From the NCBI RefSeq assembly GCF_003716875.1, contig NZ_CP033077.1, positions 868,001-932,000 of the forward strand: 64,000 nucleotides of DNA, read 5' to 3'. This DNA is from Vibrio zhugei. Lineage in GTDB: Bacteria; Pseudomonadota; Gammaproteobacteria; Enterobacterales; Vibrionaceae. Position 1 is the stretch's first letter. Each line of letters begins with the position of its first letter. Shown piece by piece: positions 1-9,485 of the stretch. A program made the position numbers and the translations under genes. The notes beneath the pieces are model-generated. The model made no database searches. It saw only the letters and a list, made by a program, of their open reading frames with translations, and was not told the DNA's origin.

Positions 1-155
1 CGGAAGGGGATCTGTTCTTGTTTGGAACGGTGTTAAGTCATTTCTTTTCACTGTATGCCAGCATTAACTCATTTCATGAGTTAATCATTCTAAATGTTAC
101 TAACCAAGAGAAGTACACATGGGGAACACAGACCGGGATGCAACCGTTGATCTAG
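1..155 (+). CDS. tssF: TssF, T6SS baseplate subunit (C-terminal end only)
   Basis: The reading frame is open from base 3 and ends at TAG 153-155; the gene begins outside the window. The visible 50 residues carry the characteristic TssF C-terminus: a FLFG(T/S)VL...FF.LYASINSF stretch and a final WGTQTGMQPLI block. TssF forms the baseplate wedge with TssG and TssE in the cytoplasm under the membrane complex. Its end overlaps the tssG start by 37 bases, so the two are probably translationally coupled. Confidence 0.9.
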   Translation, partial: EGDLFLFGTVLSHFFSLYASINSFHELIILNVTNQEKYTWGTQTGMQPLI

Positions 156-1138
156 AAGAGATTGACAACGAGCCGGTAACCTCAGCGAGCTTGCCGGAAA
201 ATGTTCGTTCGTACAACTTTTATCAATTGGTTGAGTTATTACAAAAAATAAAAGGTATTAACCCAGAGTCGGAAGATTGGGAACGGCAGTGTCGGCTCGT
301 ATTTAGTGCCAATCCCAGTTTGGGTTTTTCGCCCTCGGATGTATCAGCGTTATATGATCGCGATGATGACCGTTTGGTGATGTTGACCAACTTTTTTGGT
401 TTATCCGGAGCACAATCTCCATTGCCAGGTTTTATTACTGAGCAGTTGGCAACAGAAGACCCTGGTGGTTTTAAACAGCCATTTTTTGATTTTTTTAGTA
501 ACCGACTGATTAATTTAGTGTATCGAGTGTGGCGAAAATATCGTTACCACATTCGTTTTCAGCCGGATGCACAAGATAATTTTTCTGCACAGTTATTTGC
601 GCTCGTAGGGTTAGGCGATCCTGACTTACGTGGTGATACGCCGATTAACTGGTGCAAAATGCTGGCCTATGCGGGCACATTGGCTGGGCGTAGCCGTTCA
701 CCACAGGTGGTCGCGGGCATCATTGCGCACTGCTTTGATTTACCTGATGTCAGTATTCAACAATGGGTGCGCCGTAAAGTGGATATTGACCGAGCGCAGC
801 AAATGGCGCTGGGTATGCAAAACGCTCAGTTAGGGGTCAACACCATGGCTGGCGAAACGGTGATGGATTGCAACGGCAAGTTCATTATCAAAATAGGACA
901 ATTAAGCCGTCAGCGATTTGCTGATTTCTTGCCATCAGGCAAAGAGCATCAATCGCTGATCAAATTGGTTGAATTTATTTTGCGAGAACAGATGGCTTAT
1001 GATTTAGAGCTGACTATGGCGGAAGATGAAACGCCTCCAATGCAGTTAAATTCGCAAGATTCCGTAGCGCTCGGCTGGACCTCTTTTCTCGGCGAAGATG
1101 TTCAAGACCAACATGTATTAATTCAAGTGAGACAATAA
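119..1138 (+). CDS. tssG: TssG, T6SS baseplate subunit
   Basis: A 339-residue protein of the TssG/ImpH family, the baseplate wedge partner of TssF that binds TssK and helps dock the sheath-tube on the membrane complex. Recognised from the N-terminal SYNFYQLVELL helix, the VRLVF-type strand with an F.P.DV block, and the FFGL.G..SPLP segment near residue 90, plus its place between tssF and the FHA gene. The ATG at 119 lies within the tssF end and is preceded by AAGAG at a normal distance. The next gene starts 2 bases after its stop. Confidence 0.93.
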   Translation: MGNTDRDATVDLEEIDNEPVTSASLPENVRSYNFYQLVELLQKIKGINPESEDWERQCRLVFSANPSLGFSPSDVSALYDRDDDRLVMLTNFFGLSGAQSPLPGFITEQLATEDPGGFKQPFFDFFSNRLINLVYRVWRKYRYHIRFQPDAQDNFSAQLFALVGLGDPDLRGDTPINWCKMLAYAGTLAGRSRSPQVVAGIIAHCFDLPDVSIQQWVRRKVDIDRAQQMALGMQNAQLGVNTMAGETVMDCNGKFIIKIGQLSRQRFADFLPSGKEHQSLIKLVEFILREQMAYDLELTMAEDETPPMQLNSQDSVALGWTSFLGEDVQDQHVLIQVRQ

Positions 1139-1140
1139 CC

Positions 1141-2631
1141 ATGATTCCAGCAAACTCAACCTCGCTTACTTTATTGGTAACCAATGTTCAATTACTTGAA
1201 TCAGGGCTATCGGCTCAGTCTCGCTGGACACCAGAGGGGGGAACGATTGGCTCAGACAGTTTCTCCACTTGGCATTTAAAGGATACCCAAGGCAAAGTGC
1301 AGCCCGTGCACTGCGAAGTGGTGACGATTGATGGTGCGTATTGCTTACGTGACCGCTGTGGTGAAACGTACGTGAATGGTTCACATATGCCATTGGGTAT
1401 GAATCAACTGGCTCAGCTAGAACACAAAGATGAAATCAGCGTTGGCCCATACCGCTTAAGAGTGTTGGTTGGGGCAACAGAAGACGATTCGACAGAAAAG
1501 CCGCTGGAGCTGATGTTTTCCTCTAACCAAGTGGATTTATTAGCAGACGCTTCGGAAGAAGAACAGGGTGAGCAGTCACAAGCTGAGGTAAAGGTGGATG
1601 CCGACCCATTATTGGCGTTAGAAGCCTCCGCGAGTTCTAGTGAGGAAGCTGAATCGCTCATTGACGATCCTATCGTTCATGAATTGGAAGAGCCAAGGTC
1701 TCTCGTTCCTGAAGACAATTTGGTTCTAAATGATTTGAGTTACACCCCTCAAGCTGACAGTGAGTATGAAATGACATCATCTATCCGTTTAAAGCGCATT
1801 TTGGGTTTCGGCAGTAAAAAGAAACACACTGAGGCGGCGCCCGTTGCACCGCAGCCATCGCCTCAACCTTCACTTTCTACACATAATAATGACACGACGA
1901 CTAACAACGTATCAGAGGGCTCCGCAATGGATGAAAAAGTATTAGATTTACTAGAAGAAGAAGTCGCGAAAAGCATTCAGCCGGATCAGAGTAAACACTC
2001 TTCGGCGAGTGATGAAAACCAATCAAGTTCAGGTAGTAACCACTTACTAACTGGTCCAATGCTTCAAGGTTTAGGCGTTGATGTATCGAATGACAGTGAC
2101 ATGCAACGTATGCATCTTTTGTCTCAAGAACTTGGCGAATCATTACAAGCGTGTATTAAAGGATTACTCGATTTGCATCAGCAAGTGAGTGATGGCCGTT
2201 TTGGTACGATGAACCGTAACTTGCAACCGATTGAAGATAACCCGCTACGTTTGGGCATGTCATATGAAGACACCGTCCACACCATGTATGACTCGCAAAA
2301 GAGTTTAGTGCACTTATCTGCACCTGCTGCAATTTCTGAAAGTCTTAAAAATGTGCGTGACCATAATGAAGCGATGCAGTTTGCAACGTCAGAAGCATTG
2401 ACTCAAATTTTGGCGGCATTTTCACCGCAAGTACTGCTACGTCGCTTTCAGCATTACAAACGTAATACCGATAAGAACGCGGGCAACAATGAAGCTTGGG
2501 CGTGGGAGATGTACTGCAATTACTACAAAGAACTGACGTCTGACCGTCAACGTGGCTTTGAAAAGTTATTCTGGGAAATTTTTGAACAAGCCTACGATAA
2601 GAAAATTCGTGAAAAGCAAATGGAGTTGTAA
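1141..2631 (+). CDS. tagH: T6SS-associated FHA-domain protein (TagH/Fha)
   Basis: A 496-residue cytoplasmic protein. Residues about 34-110 form a forkhead-associated (FHA) fold, a phosphothreonine-binding module, with the YVNG turn typical of these domains. Residues about 115-300 are acidic, Ser-rich and of low complexity. The C-terminal 180 residues match the T6SS FHA C-terminal region (ending in an LFWEIFEQAYDKKIRE helix). In other systems this protein controls assembly, with or without a threonine kinase; no PpkA/PppA kinase-phosphatase pair is present in the window, so phospho-control here is unproven. It lies between tssG and tssJ with 2-base gaps on both sides. Confidence 0.9.
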   Translation: MIPANSTSLTLLVTNVQLLESGLSAQSRWTPEGGTIGSDSFSTWHLKDTQGKVQPVHCEVVTIDGAYCLRDRCGETYVNGSHMPLGMNQLAQLEHKDEISVGPYRLRVLVGATEDDSTEKPLELMFSSNQVDLLADASEEEQGEQSQAEVKVDADPLLALEASASSSEEAESLIDDPIVHELEEPRSLVPEDNLVLNDLSYTPQADSEYEMTSSIRLKRILGFGSKKKHTEAAPVAPQPSPQPSLSTHNNDTTTNNVSEGSAMDEKVLDLLEEEVAKSIQPDQSKHSSASDENQSSSGSNHLLTGPMLQGLGVDVSNDSDMQRMHLLSQELGESLQACIKGLLDLHQQVSDGRFGTMNRNLQPIEDNPLRLGMSYEDTVHTMYDSQKSLVHLSAPAAISESLKNVRDHNEAMQFATSEALTQILAAFSPQVLLRRFQHYKRNTDKNAGNNEAWAWEMYCNYYKELTSDRQRGFEKLFWEIFEQAYDKKIREKQMEL

Positions 2632-2633
2632 TT

Positions 2634-3131
2634 GTGAAAAAACTGCTGTTGTTGCTGTTTCCATTGCTGGTGCTGACCGCGTGTAGTAGTGGCTCTTCTG
2701 AAACTGAATCAGAGCAAGCGAACAACCCAGCGAAACAGCAAACGAAAGTCACGTTTAGCTTAGTCGCAGACGAGGGTGTGAACCCGAGTATTTGGGGTGA
2801 AGCCTCACCGATCGAGATTCAAGTTTTTGAGTTACAAGATGACTCAATGTTCATGTCGGCCGACTACGATCAGCTAAAAAATGACTATGAAGACGCACTG
2901 AAAAGCAACTATGTCAAAAGCTATGACTATGTCTTGATGCCCGGTCAATTTAAGTTTGTTGATTCGATTCCGGTCAGTAAAGAGACCCATTACATTGGTG
3001 TCGTCGCGCATTTTGCGGATCCAGAGCTCAGTGAATGGAAAAAAGCGGTAAAAGTCATCAATAAAGGGCGTGTATACCATTTATTGATGTTGTTTAAAGA
3101 CTATAACGTCAAATTAAAACGGGTGGAATGA
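2634..3131 (+). CDS. tssJ: TssJ, T6SS outer-membrane lipoprotein
   Basis: A 165-residue lipoprotein of the T6SS membrane complex that anchors TssM to the outer membrane. The GTG start at 2634 begins a lipoprotein signal, and a lipobox LTAC places the modified cysteine at residue 17. The +2 residue is Ser, consistent with outer-membrane sorting by Lol. The mature part is the usual TssJ beta-sandwich size, with the typical SPIEIQVFELQDDS.F strand early on. It is 2 bases after tagH and 6 before tssK. Confidence 0.93.
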   Translation: MKKLLLLLFPLLVLTACSSGSSETESEQANNPAKQQTKVTFSLVADEGVNPSIWGEASPIEIQVFELQDDSMFMSADYDQLKNDYEDALKSNYVKSYDYVLMPGQFKFVDSIPVSKETHYIGVVAHFADPELSEWKKAVKVINKGRVYHLLMLFKDYNVKLKRVE

Positions 3132-3137
3132 TAGACC

Positions 3138-4472
3138 ATGTTTGCACGTAATCGCGTTATCTGGAATGAAGGCTTGTTCATTAAGCCACAACATTTTCAG
3201 CAACAACAACGCTACACGGAATATTACATTGATGAGCGAATCAGTGCGGCCAGCCGTTATCTCTACGGGGTGTCAGAGTTGTCGCTCAACCCTGAGTATT
3301 TGTCTTTTGGTCGTATTGCCATCGAAAGTGCGGTGGGCATTATGCCCGACGGCACCGCGTTTCGTATTCCTCAGGAAGATACGTTACCTGATGCCCTAGA
3401 GATTGAAGACGCTTCACTGGCTAACCAGTTGATATATCTTGCGATACCTTTGCGCAGTGAATCGTTGATGGAAGTCAATTGGCCAGAGGAAAAAGGCACT
3501 GGCCGTTATGAAAGTCGTCGTCTCGACGTGCGTGATGTTCATACGCCGCAAGGGGACACCACTACGCTAGATGTCTCACCCGTGAAAATGCAACTGATGT
3601 TAGAGCGTGATGATCGCAGTGCTTATGCGTCAATCGCGATCGGTCGCATTATGGAGAAGCGTCCCGATGGCAGTGTCGTGCTTGATCCGGATTTTATGCC
3701 GTGTCACTACAATGTAGTGGGTCACACTAATCTGCATCGCTTTATTAATGAAATGTCGGGTTTGATGAGAGAGCGGGCGAAAAACATTGCTCAGCGTATT
3801 TCGGCACCGTCACAGGGCGGCGTTGCGGATGTTTCGGATTTTATGTTGTTGCAAGCACTGAATCGCTTACAACCACAGATGCAACATCTCGCAGAGTTGC
3901 GCAGCTTACATCCTGAGCGTCTATTTGAATGCTTGTCTTGTGTGTGTGGTGAGTTATCGACCTTTACGTCTGAAAGCCGAGTGCCGCCAACACTACCGAC
4001 TTATAACCATGATATGCCTGGCGAGTCGTTTGGCCCTCTTATTCGTAATCTGCGTCAGAGCTTGAGTGTGGTACTAGAACCACGCGCTGTTGCGATTCAA
4101 TTGGATAAACGTAAGTTCGGCCTTATGGTGGCACCAGTACACGATCCGCAACTTATGGAAAGTGCTGAGTTTATTATTGCGGTTAAAGCACGCATGCCAC
4201 AAGAAGAGTTACGTCGTTTATTTACTCAGCAAACCAAAGTGTCGTCTGTTGAGAAAATCCGTGAGCTGATCTCATTGCAATTACCAGGTATCCCTCTGAT
4301 TTCTTTGCCAGTGGCACCACGTCAGTTGCCATATCATGCTGGGTATACCTATTACCAGTTGGACAAATCGAGTCAAGCGTGGGGAATGCTGAAAAATTCG
4401 AGTGGATTTGCGTTCCACGTTGCCGCGGCATTTGAAGATCTGGATCTGCAATTTTGGGCTATTAGGAGCTAA
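3138..4472 (+). CDS. tssK: TssK, T6SS baseplate adaptor
   Basis: A 444-residue protein, the usual TssK length. TssK forms trimers that connect the baseplate wedges to the cytoplasmic parts of TssL and TssM. The N-terminus (VIWNEGLFIKPQHFQQQ) is nearly diagnostic for the family. The gene lies between tssJ and tssL, and tssL starts 2 bases after its stop, consistent with one operon. Confidence 0.95.
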   Translation: MFARNRVIWNEGLFIKPQHFQQQQRYTEYYIDERISAASRYLYGVSELSLNPEYLSFGRIAIESAVGIMPDGTAFRIPQEDTLPDALEIEDASLANQLIYLAIPLRSESLMEVNWPEEKGTGRYESRRLDVRDVHTPQGDTTTLDVSPVKMQLMLERDDRSAYASIAIGRIMEKRPDGSVVLDPDFMPCHYNVVGHTNLHRFINEMSGLMRERAKNIAQRISAPSQGGVADVSDFMLLQALNRLQPQMQHLAELRSLHPERLFECLSCVCGELSTFTSESRVPPTLPTYNHDMPGESFGPLIRNLRQSLSVVLEPRAVAIQLDKRKFGLMVAPVHDPQLMESAEFIIAVKARMPQEELRRLFTQQTKVSSVEKIRELISLQLPGIPLISLPVAPRQLPYHAGYTYYQLDKSSQAWGMLKNSSGFAFHVAAAFEDLDLQFWAIRS

Positions 4473-4474
4473 GT

Positions 4475-5248
4475 ATGGCGGTAGGAAAAAGAGATCAACA
4501 ATACAGTGATTTATTGTTTGATGACGTCGATCAAATTAACTATGACCAAGATTATTGGTTTCAGTTGCGTGGGGATAATCCTAATACGTTGATCGATGCA
4601 GCCACTCCCTTATTTGGATTGTCGCTGCGCGTTCGTTCATTAACCGATTGCGACAATATCGAGCAAATATATCACCAAACGATTGAAGAAATTAAAGCGA
4701 TCGAAATTGAGTTATCAGAGCAAGGCTATGAGCACGCAATTTTAATGGCTTATCGATATATCCTTTGTGCATTTTTGGATGAAGCCGTGATGGGCACAGA
4801 GTGGGGCGCGTCCAGCGTATGGGCCGAACACTCTATGTTATCTCGTTTTCATAACGAAACATGGGGAGGCGAAAAAGTCTTTACCATATTAGGTCGTCTT
4901 GAAGATGAACCGAAACGTTATAAACCACTGCTCGAGTTTATCTACCACTGTCTCATCTTGGGATTTGAAGGAAAGTATCGAGTCATGGATGGCGGACACA
5001 TTGAACGCGAACGTGTGATCACGCGTCTTTATGAATTGATTCAAGGCTTAGAAGAAAAACCCGCCAGCGCGCTGACCAGTGCAACCGATCACGTGGTGCA
5101 ATCGCGCTATAAGTTGAGTCATCAATTACCGATATGGTCTATATTCGTCGGCTTTGCCCTATTGTGGGTGGGCGTTTTCTTGGGATATAGCGTGATACTC
5201 CACGAAAAATCGTCCGATGTTGTCAATCAACTGAATCAATTACTTTAA
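4475..5248 (+). CDS. tssL: TssL, T6SS inner-membrane protein (DotU/IcmH type)
   Basis: A 257-residue tail-anchored inner-membrane protein. The large N-terminal cytoplasmic part has the DotU signature (AYRYILCAFLDEAVMGTEWG near residue 100, then a W...SML..FHNETWGGE stretch). One transmembrane helix follows at about residues 222-243, then a short periplasmic tail. There is no peptidoglycan-binding OmpA domain, so cell-wall anchoring would need another protein. TssL works with TssM and TssJ in the membrane complex. Confidence 0.94.
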   Translation: MAVGKRDQQYSDLLFDDVDQINYDQDYWFQLRGDNPNTLIDAATPLFGLSLRVRSLTDCDNIEQIYHQTIEEIKAIEIELSEQGYEHAILMAYRYILCAFLDEAVMGTEWGASSVWAEHSMLSRFHNETWGGEKVFTILGRLEDEPKRYKPLLEFIYHCLILGFEGKYRVMDGGHIERERVITRLYELIQGLEEKPASALTSATDHVVQSRYKLSHQLPIWSIFVGFALLWVGVFLGYSVILHEKSSDVVNQLNQLL

Positions 5249-5274
5249 TAATAACTTTAGGCTAGGTGTACGTT

Positions 5275-7896
5275 GTGATCCGAATTGAATTACCGACTCT
5301 CATTGCAAAACTAAACGCGCAGAGCAAACTCGCGCTAGAGCAGGCTGCATCATTATGTATTGAGCGCCAACATCCAGAAGTGACACTTGAGCATTATCTG
5401 GATGTATTGACTGATAACCCGTTATCGGATGTGCGTATCATTTTGAAGCAAGCGAATATTGAACTTGATAGTATTAAACAAGCGCTATCGGCAAGCTATG
5501 CCCGTGAGCAAAGTTTAGATACCTATCCGGCATTTTCTCCGTTGCTGGTCGAAGTGTTGCAAGAAGCGTGGTTGCTTTCGACCACAACGTTAGAGCAATC
5601 GGAATTACGCTCTGGCGCCGTCTTTCTTGCGGCGATCACGCGTGCTGATCGTTATCTCCCTTTAAAACTGATTAAACTGCTTGAAAACATCAACCGCGAA
5701 AATCTCTCGAAGCATTTTGCGACCATTTTGTCTGAATCGGCAGAAACCGTGGTTGAAAAAACGGACAAAAAGGCAGGGCAAGCCTCAGCACTGAATAGTG
5801 ACTCGTCGCCTTTACACAAGTACTGCACGAATATCACCCAGCAAGCTCGCGATGGCGAATTGGATCCGGTGTTAAGTCGTGAAACCGAACTGAACCAGAT
5901 GATCGATATTCTATGTCGTCGTCGTAAAAACAACCCGATTGTCGTGGGAGATGCGGGTGTTGGTAAAAGTGCCATTGTCGAAGGGTTAGCTTTACGTGTT
6001 GTGGCCGGGAACGTACCGACTCAGTTAAGTAATATCGACCTATATTCACTGGATTTAGGCTTACTACAAGCTGGCGCATCGGTGAAAGGTGAATTCGAAA
6101 AACGTCTCAAGGGCGTTATTGATGGCATTAAAAACGCGCCGAAACCTATCATTCTTTTTATTGATGAAGCCCACACGTTAATTGGTTCTGGTAACCAAGA
6201 AGGCGGCAGTGACGCAGCCAACCTATTAAAACCTGCGTTGGCACGGGGTGAGTTAAGCACGATTGCTGCAACTACTTGGAAAGAGTACAAAAAGTACTTT
6301 GAAAAAGATCCCGCTTTGACGCGTCGTTTCCAATTGGTGAAATTGGATGAACCGAGTATCGATCAAGCCGTGGATATATTGCGTGGCTTAAATAGCGTGT
6401 ATGAAAAAGCGCACAACGTTTTGATTTCTGATGACGCGCTACGAGCGGCAGCGGAGCTCTCAGCGCGTTATATTTCGGGACGTCAGCTACCGGATAAAGC
6501 GATTGATGTCTTGGATACCGCCTGTGCGCGTATCGCCATCAATATGACGACGCCACCGACGCGCATTAGCTTGTTAGAAACCGAGTGTCATCAGCGCAAA
6601 CTTGAAATTCAAATGCTGGAGCGCGCCACTTATCTTGGTCAAGACGTGAATACCACGCGACTTGATGAGCTGCGTGAGCAAGAAGATCAAGCGGAAACCG
6701 AAACCGCCACATTGACGGAAGCATGGAATACGCAACGTACTGTTGTCGAAGCGATTGTTGCCTTGCGTGCGGAGCTGATGGAAGCGGTTGAAGCGGAAGA
6801 AGTGGAAGAAGTGGATGCCGAATTGGTTGCCTCATTGACCGCGGATTTGAAAAACAAATACGTAGAGTTAGATACCATTCCCCATCAAGAACGCTTGATG
6901 TACCCACAAGTCGATGCTGAGCAAATTGCGAATGTCATCGCTGATTGGACTGGGGTTCCAGTCGATCAAATGAATTCTGACGAATTGCACAAAATTACGC
7001 ATTTGAGTGAAATGTTGGGTCAAACCATCAAAGGACAAGATACTGCGATTGAACGTGTGCATCGCCACTTATTAACTGCGCGTGCGGATCTGCGTCGACC
7101 TGGTCGTCCGAAAGGCGCATTTTTGCTGGTGGGTCCAAGTGGGGTCGGTAAAACGGAAACGGTGGTCCAGCTTGCCGAGCAACTTTATGGTGGTCAGCAA
7201 TTCTTAACCACGATTAACATGTCGGAGTACCAAGAAAAACATACGGTTTCTCGTCTCATTGGTTCTCCTCCGGGCTATGTTGGCTACGGCGAGGGTGGTG
7301 TTTTGACGGAAGCCATTCGTAAAATGCCATACTCGGTCGTGTTGTTAGACGAAGTCGAAAAGGCGCACCCTGAAGTGTTGAACATCTTTTATCAAGCGTT
7401 TGATAAAGGTGAACTCAATGATGGTGAAGGCCGTAAGATCGATTGCCAAAACGTGGTGTTCTTCCTGACATCGAATCTAGGGTTTCAAACCATTGTCGAT
7501 CATGCTGATAACATTCCTGCATTGGATGACGCTTTATACCCAGAGCTGGCGGCGTTCTTTAAGCCTGCATTGTTGGCACGTATGGAAGTCATTCCTTACA
7601 TGCCGTTAGACAGTGCGGTTCTCAAAGAGATCGTTAAAGGCAAATTGTCTCGTTTGGAAGCATTGTTTACTCAGCGTTATGGGGCTGAAGTCATTATTGA
7701 AGATGCGCTGATTGAAGAAATTCTGGGAAGAGCAACACGAGCGGAAAATGGTGCGCGGATGTTAGAAGCCATCATTGAAGGACAAATGCTCCCTCCAGTG
7801 TCTTTAGCATTGCTTAATAAGTTGGCGGCTCAAGAGCCGGTGACGCGTATCGTTTTATCAGCCTCTGACGGTGAATTCATCGGAGAGGTTGAATAA
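5275..7896 (+). CDS. tssH: TssH/ClpV, AAA+ ATPase that recycles the T6SS sheath
   Basis: A protein of about 873 residues that disassembles contracted TssB/TssC sheaths. Order: N-terminal sheath-binding Clp_N domain (about 1-150), first AAA+ domain with Walker A GDAGVGKS near residue 226, a coiled-coil middle region with an acidic Glu-rich stretch near 500, second AAA+ domain with Walker A GPSGVGKT near 620, and a ClpB-type D2 small domain. I prefer the GTG at 5275 (protein starting MIRIELPTL, the usual ClpV start) to the GTG at 5266, because the AGGCTAGG ribosome-binding sequence overlaps the latter. The gap to tssL is 26 bases. Confidence 0.94.
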   Translation: MIRIELPTLIAKLNAQSKLALEQAASLCIERQHPEVTLEHYLDVLTDNPLSDVRIILKQANIELDSIKQALSASYAREQSLDTYPAFSPLLVEVLQEAWLLSTTTLEQSELRSGAVFLAAITRADRYLPLKLIKLLENINRENLSKHFATILSESAETVVEKTDKKAGQASALNSDSSPLHKYCTNITQQARDGELDPVLSRETELNQMIDILCRRRKNNPIVVGDAGVGKSAIVEGLALRVVAGNVPTQLSNIDLYSLDLGLLQAGASVKGEFEKRLKGVIDGIKNAPKPIILFIDEAHTLIGSGNQEGGSDAANLLKPALARGELSTIAATTWKEYKKYFEKDPALTRRFQLVKLDEPSIDQAVDILRGLNSVYEKAHNVLISDDALRAAAELSARYISGRQLPDKAIDVLDTACARIAINMTTPPTRISLLETECHQRKLEIQMLERATYLGQDVNTTRLDELREQEDQAETETATLTEAWNTQRTVVEAIVALRAELMEAVEAEEVEEVDAELVASLTADLKNKYVELDTIPHQERLMYPQVDAEQIANVIADWTGVPVDQMNSDELHKITHLSEMLGQTIKGQDTAIERVHRHLLTARADLRRPGRPKGAFLLVGPSGVGKTETVVQLAEQLYGGQQFLTTINMSEYQEKHTVSRLIGSPPGYVGYGEGGVLTEAIRKMPYSVVLLDEVEKAHPEVLNIFYQAFDKGELNDGEGRKIDCQNVVFFLTSNLGFQTIVDHADNIPALDDALYPELAAFFKPALLARMEVIPYMPLDSAVLKEIVKGKLSRLEALFTQRYGAEVIIEDALIEEILGRATRAENGARMLEAIIEGQMLPPVSLALLNKLAAQEPVTRIVLSASDGEFIGEVE

Positions 7897-7898
7897 CC

Positions 7899-9485
7899 AT
7901 GAGTAACTGGCTAGCTTTCGCGACCGATCTTGTAGGATTGAGAAAGCCCCAACCGCTTGTGACACGCTTTATTGATGTCGTGTCAAGAGAACTCGGACTC
8001 TCAAACTGCCTGTTGCTGGTGCCATCTTCGGATGGACGCCAGCTCATCTCGCAGGGTACGACATCGACTTACGCATGGGCAGTAACGGATTTTGATAATC
8101 CGTTTGCTCATGTGTTGCACTCATCTAATGCGATGCACTTAGGCGCGGATGATCTGATTTTTTGGCAGTCAAATCGAGCATTTGCTCAGTTGACTGCCCA
8201 AGTCGGTATGTTTGACTCGGTCTTGATTCAACCATTGCCGCTCGGTGAAAAACAGGTTCAATCGTTGCTGGTGATGGTCGGTGAAAGCGGTGCGGTCAAA
8301 GGGGCGTTTCAAGACGACGCGTTCCTGCGTTTTGTTGACGTGTTTTCACATCAGTGGGCGCTCTTAAACGAGATGGAGCGTGAAGAGAAAGATCGCCAAG
8401 CCTTATCAGAATCGTTATCCGATTATAGACGTAGCTCGGCTCAGCAATCTCTGGCTAGCCAGTTATCGCGTAAGTTGATTGGTAACAGTGACGCCATGCA
8501 ACGCTTGCGAGAGCAGATTGCTAGCGCTGCACAGTCCCAATTGTCTGTGATGGTGCAAGGCGAAACGGGGACGGGTAAAGAGTTGGCCGCGCAGGCTGTG
8601 CATGACTTATCGTCGCGTAAAGACCAACCGTTTATCGCGATTAACTGTGCCGCGATTCCAGAAAATTTGTTAGAAAGTGAATTATTTGGCTATGCCAAAG
8701 GTGCATTCTCTGGGGCTGACAGTGATAAGCAAGGACTCATCGCTCAAGCGAATGGTGGCACACTATTTCTTGATGAAATTGGTGATATGCCGTTAGCGCT
8801 GCAAGCCAAGCTACTGCGTGTATTGGAGTCGCATACTTTCCGTCCTGTTGGTGGCAAAGAAGAGCAATCCTCTGATTTTCGTTTGGTTTCGGCCACCCAC
8901 GTTAACTTGATTGCACAAGTACGTAGTAAAGCGTTTCGTCAGGATCTGTATTACCGTTTGTTCCAATATCCGATCACGTTGCCAAGTCTCGCTTCGCGTA
9001 TAGAAGACATTGAACAGTTGGGTCAGCATTTTGTCGATTTATACAATCAACAGCAAGGCAAGCATGTTCGAGGATTAGATTTTCGAGCCATTGATTGCCT
9101 GAAACAGCACAACTTTCCTGGCAATGTCCGTGAACTTAAACACTTGATTGAGTTTGGCTGTGCCCAAACCGCGGATGGAACGCAAGTGAAAGAAGCGTGT
9201 TTTGCCCATCGGATTGATTCGTTAGCACAGTTAGCTGAGCCCAATACACCACATGAGCCTGATGCAACAGTGGCCAAGGCATCGACAGTGGCAACACCGA
9301 CGCAAAGTGCGCGAGATTTTAGCGTCGTTAACGATCTTAAGCAGGCATTAAATGAATTTGAAGCCACGATTATTCGCGAGCGTTTATCTCTGTTTGAAGG
9401 GGATCGTGCTAAAGCTGCAGAAAGCTTAGGGATCCCTAAACGTACACTTGCTTACAAATGCCAAAAATTGGAGATCAAATCCTAA
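7899..9485 (+). CDS. vasH: VasH, sigma-54-dependent activator of T6SS genes
   Basis: A 528-residue enhancer-binding protein. Order: N-terminal GAF-like sensory region (about 1-150), AAA+ sigma-54 interaction domain (about 195-425) with Walker A GETGTGKE, Walker B in GGTLFLDEIGDMP, and a C-terminal Fis-type helix-turn-helix (KAAESLGIPKRTLAYK). The sigma-54 contact loop reads GAFSGA instead of the canonical GAFTGA, a conservative change. In V. cholerae VasH activates hcp/vgrG-type operons from sigma-54 promoters; a matching promoter is present at 16565 in this window. The stop overlaps the vasI start (TAATG). Confidence 0.93.
   Translation: MSNWLAFATDLVGLRKPQPLVTRFIDVVSRELGLSNCLLLVPSSDGRQLISQGTTSTYAWAVTDFDNPFAHVLHSSNAMHLGADDLIFWQSNRAFAQLTAQVGMFDSVLIQPLPLGEKQVQSLLVMVGESGAVKGAFQDDAFLRFVDVFSHQWALLNEMEREEKDRQALSESLSDYRRSSAQQSLASQLSRKLIGNSDAMQRLREQIASAAQSQLSVMVQGETGTGKELAAQAVHDLSSRKDQPFIAINCAAIPENLLESELFGYAKGAFSGADSDKQGLIAQANGGTLFLDEIGDMPLALQAKLLRVLESHTFRPVGGKEEQSSDFRLVSATHVNLIAQVRSKAFRQDLYYRLFQYPITLPSLASRIEDIEQLGQHFVDLYNQQQGKHVRGLDFRAIDCLKQHNFPGNVRELKHLIEFGCAQTADGTQVKEACFAHRIDSLAQLAEPNTPHEPDATVAKASTVATPTQSARDFSVVNDLKQALNEFEATIIRERLSLFEGDRAKAAESLGIPKRTLAYKCQKLEIKS

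Noticed and set aside
2345..2752. A 135-residue open frame on the minus strand across tagH and tssJ
   Set aside because: It lies wholly antisense to two well-supported genes and shows no family features.
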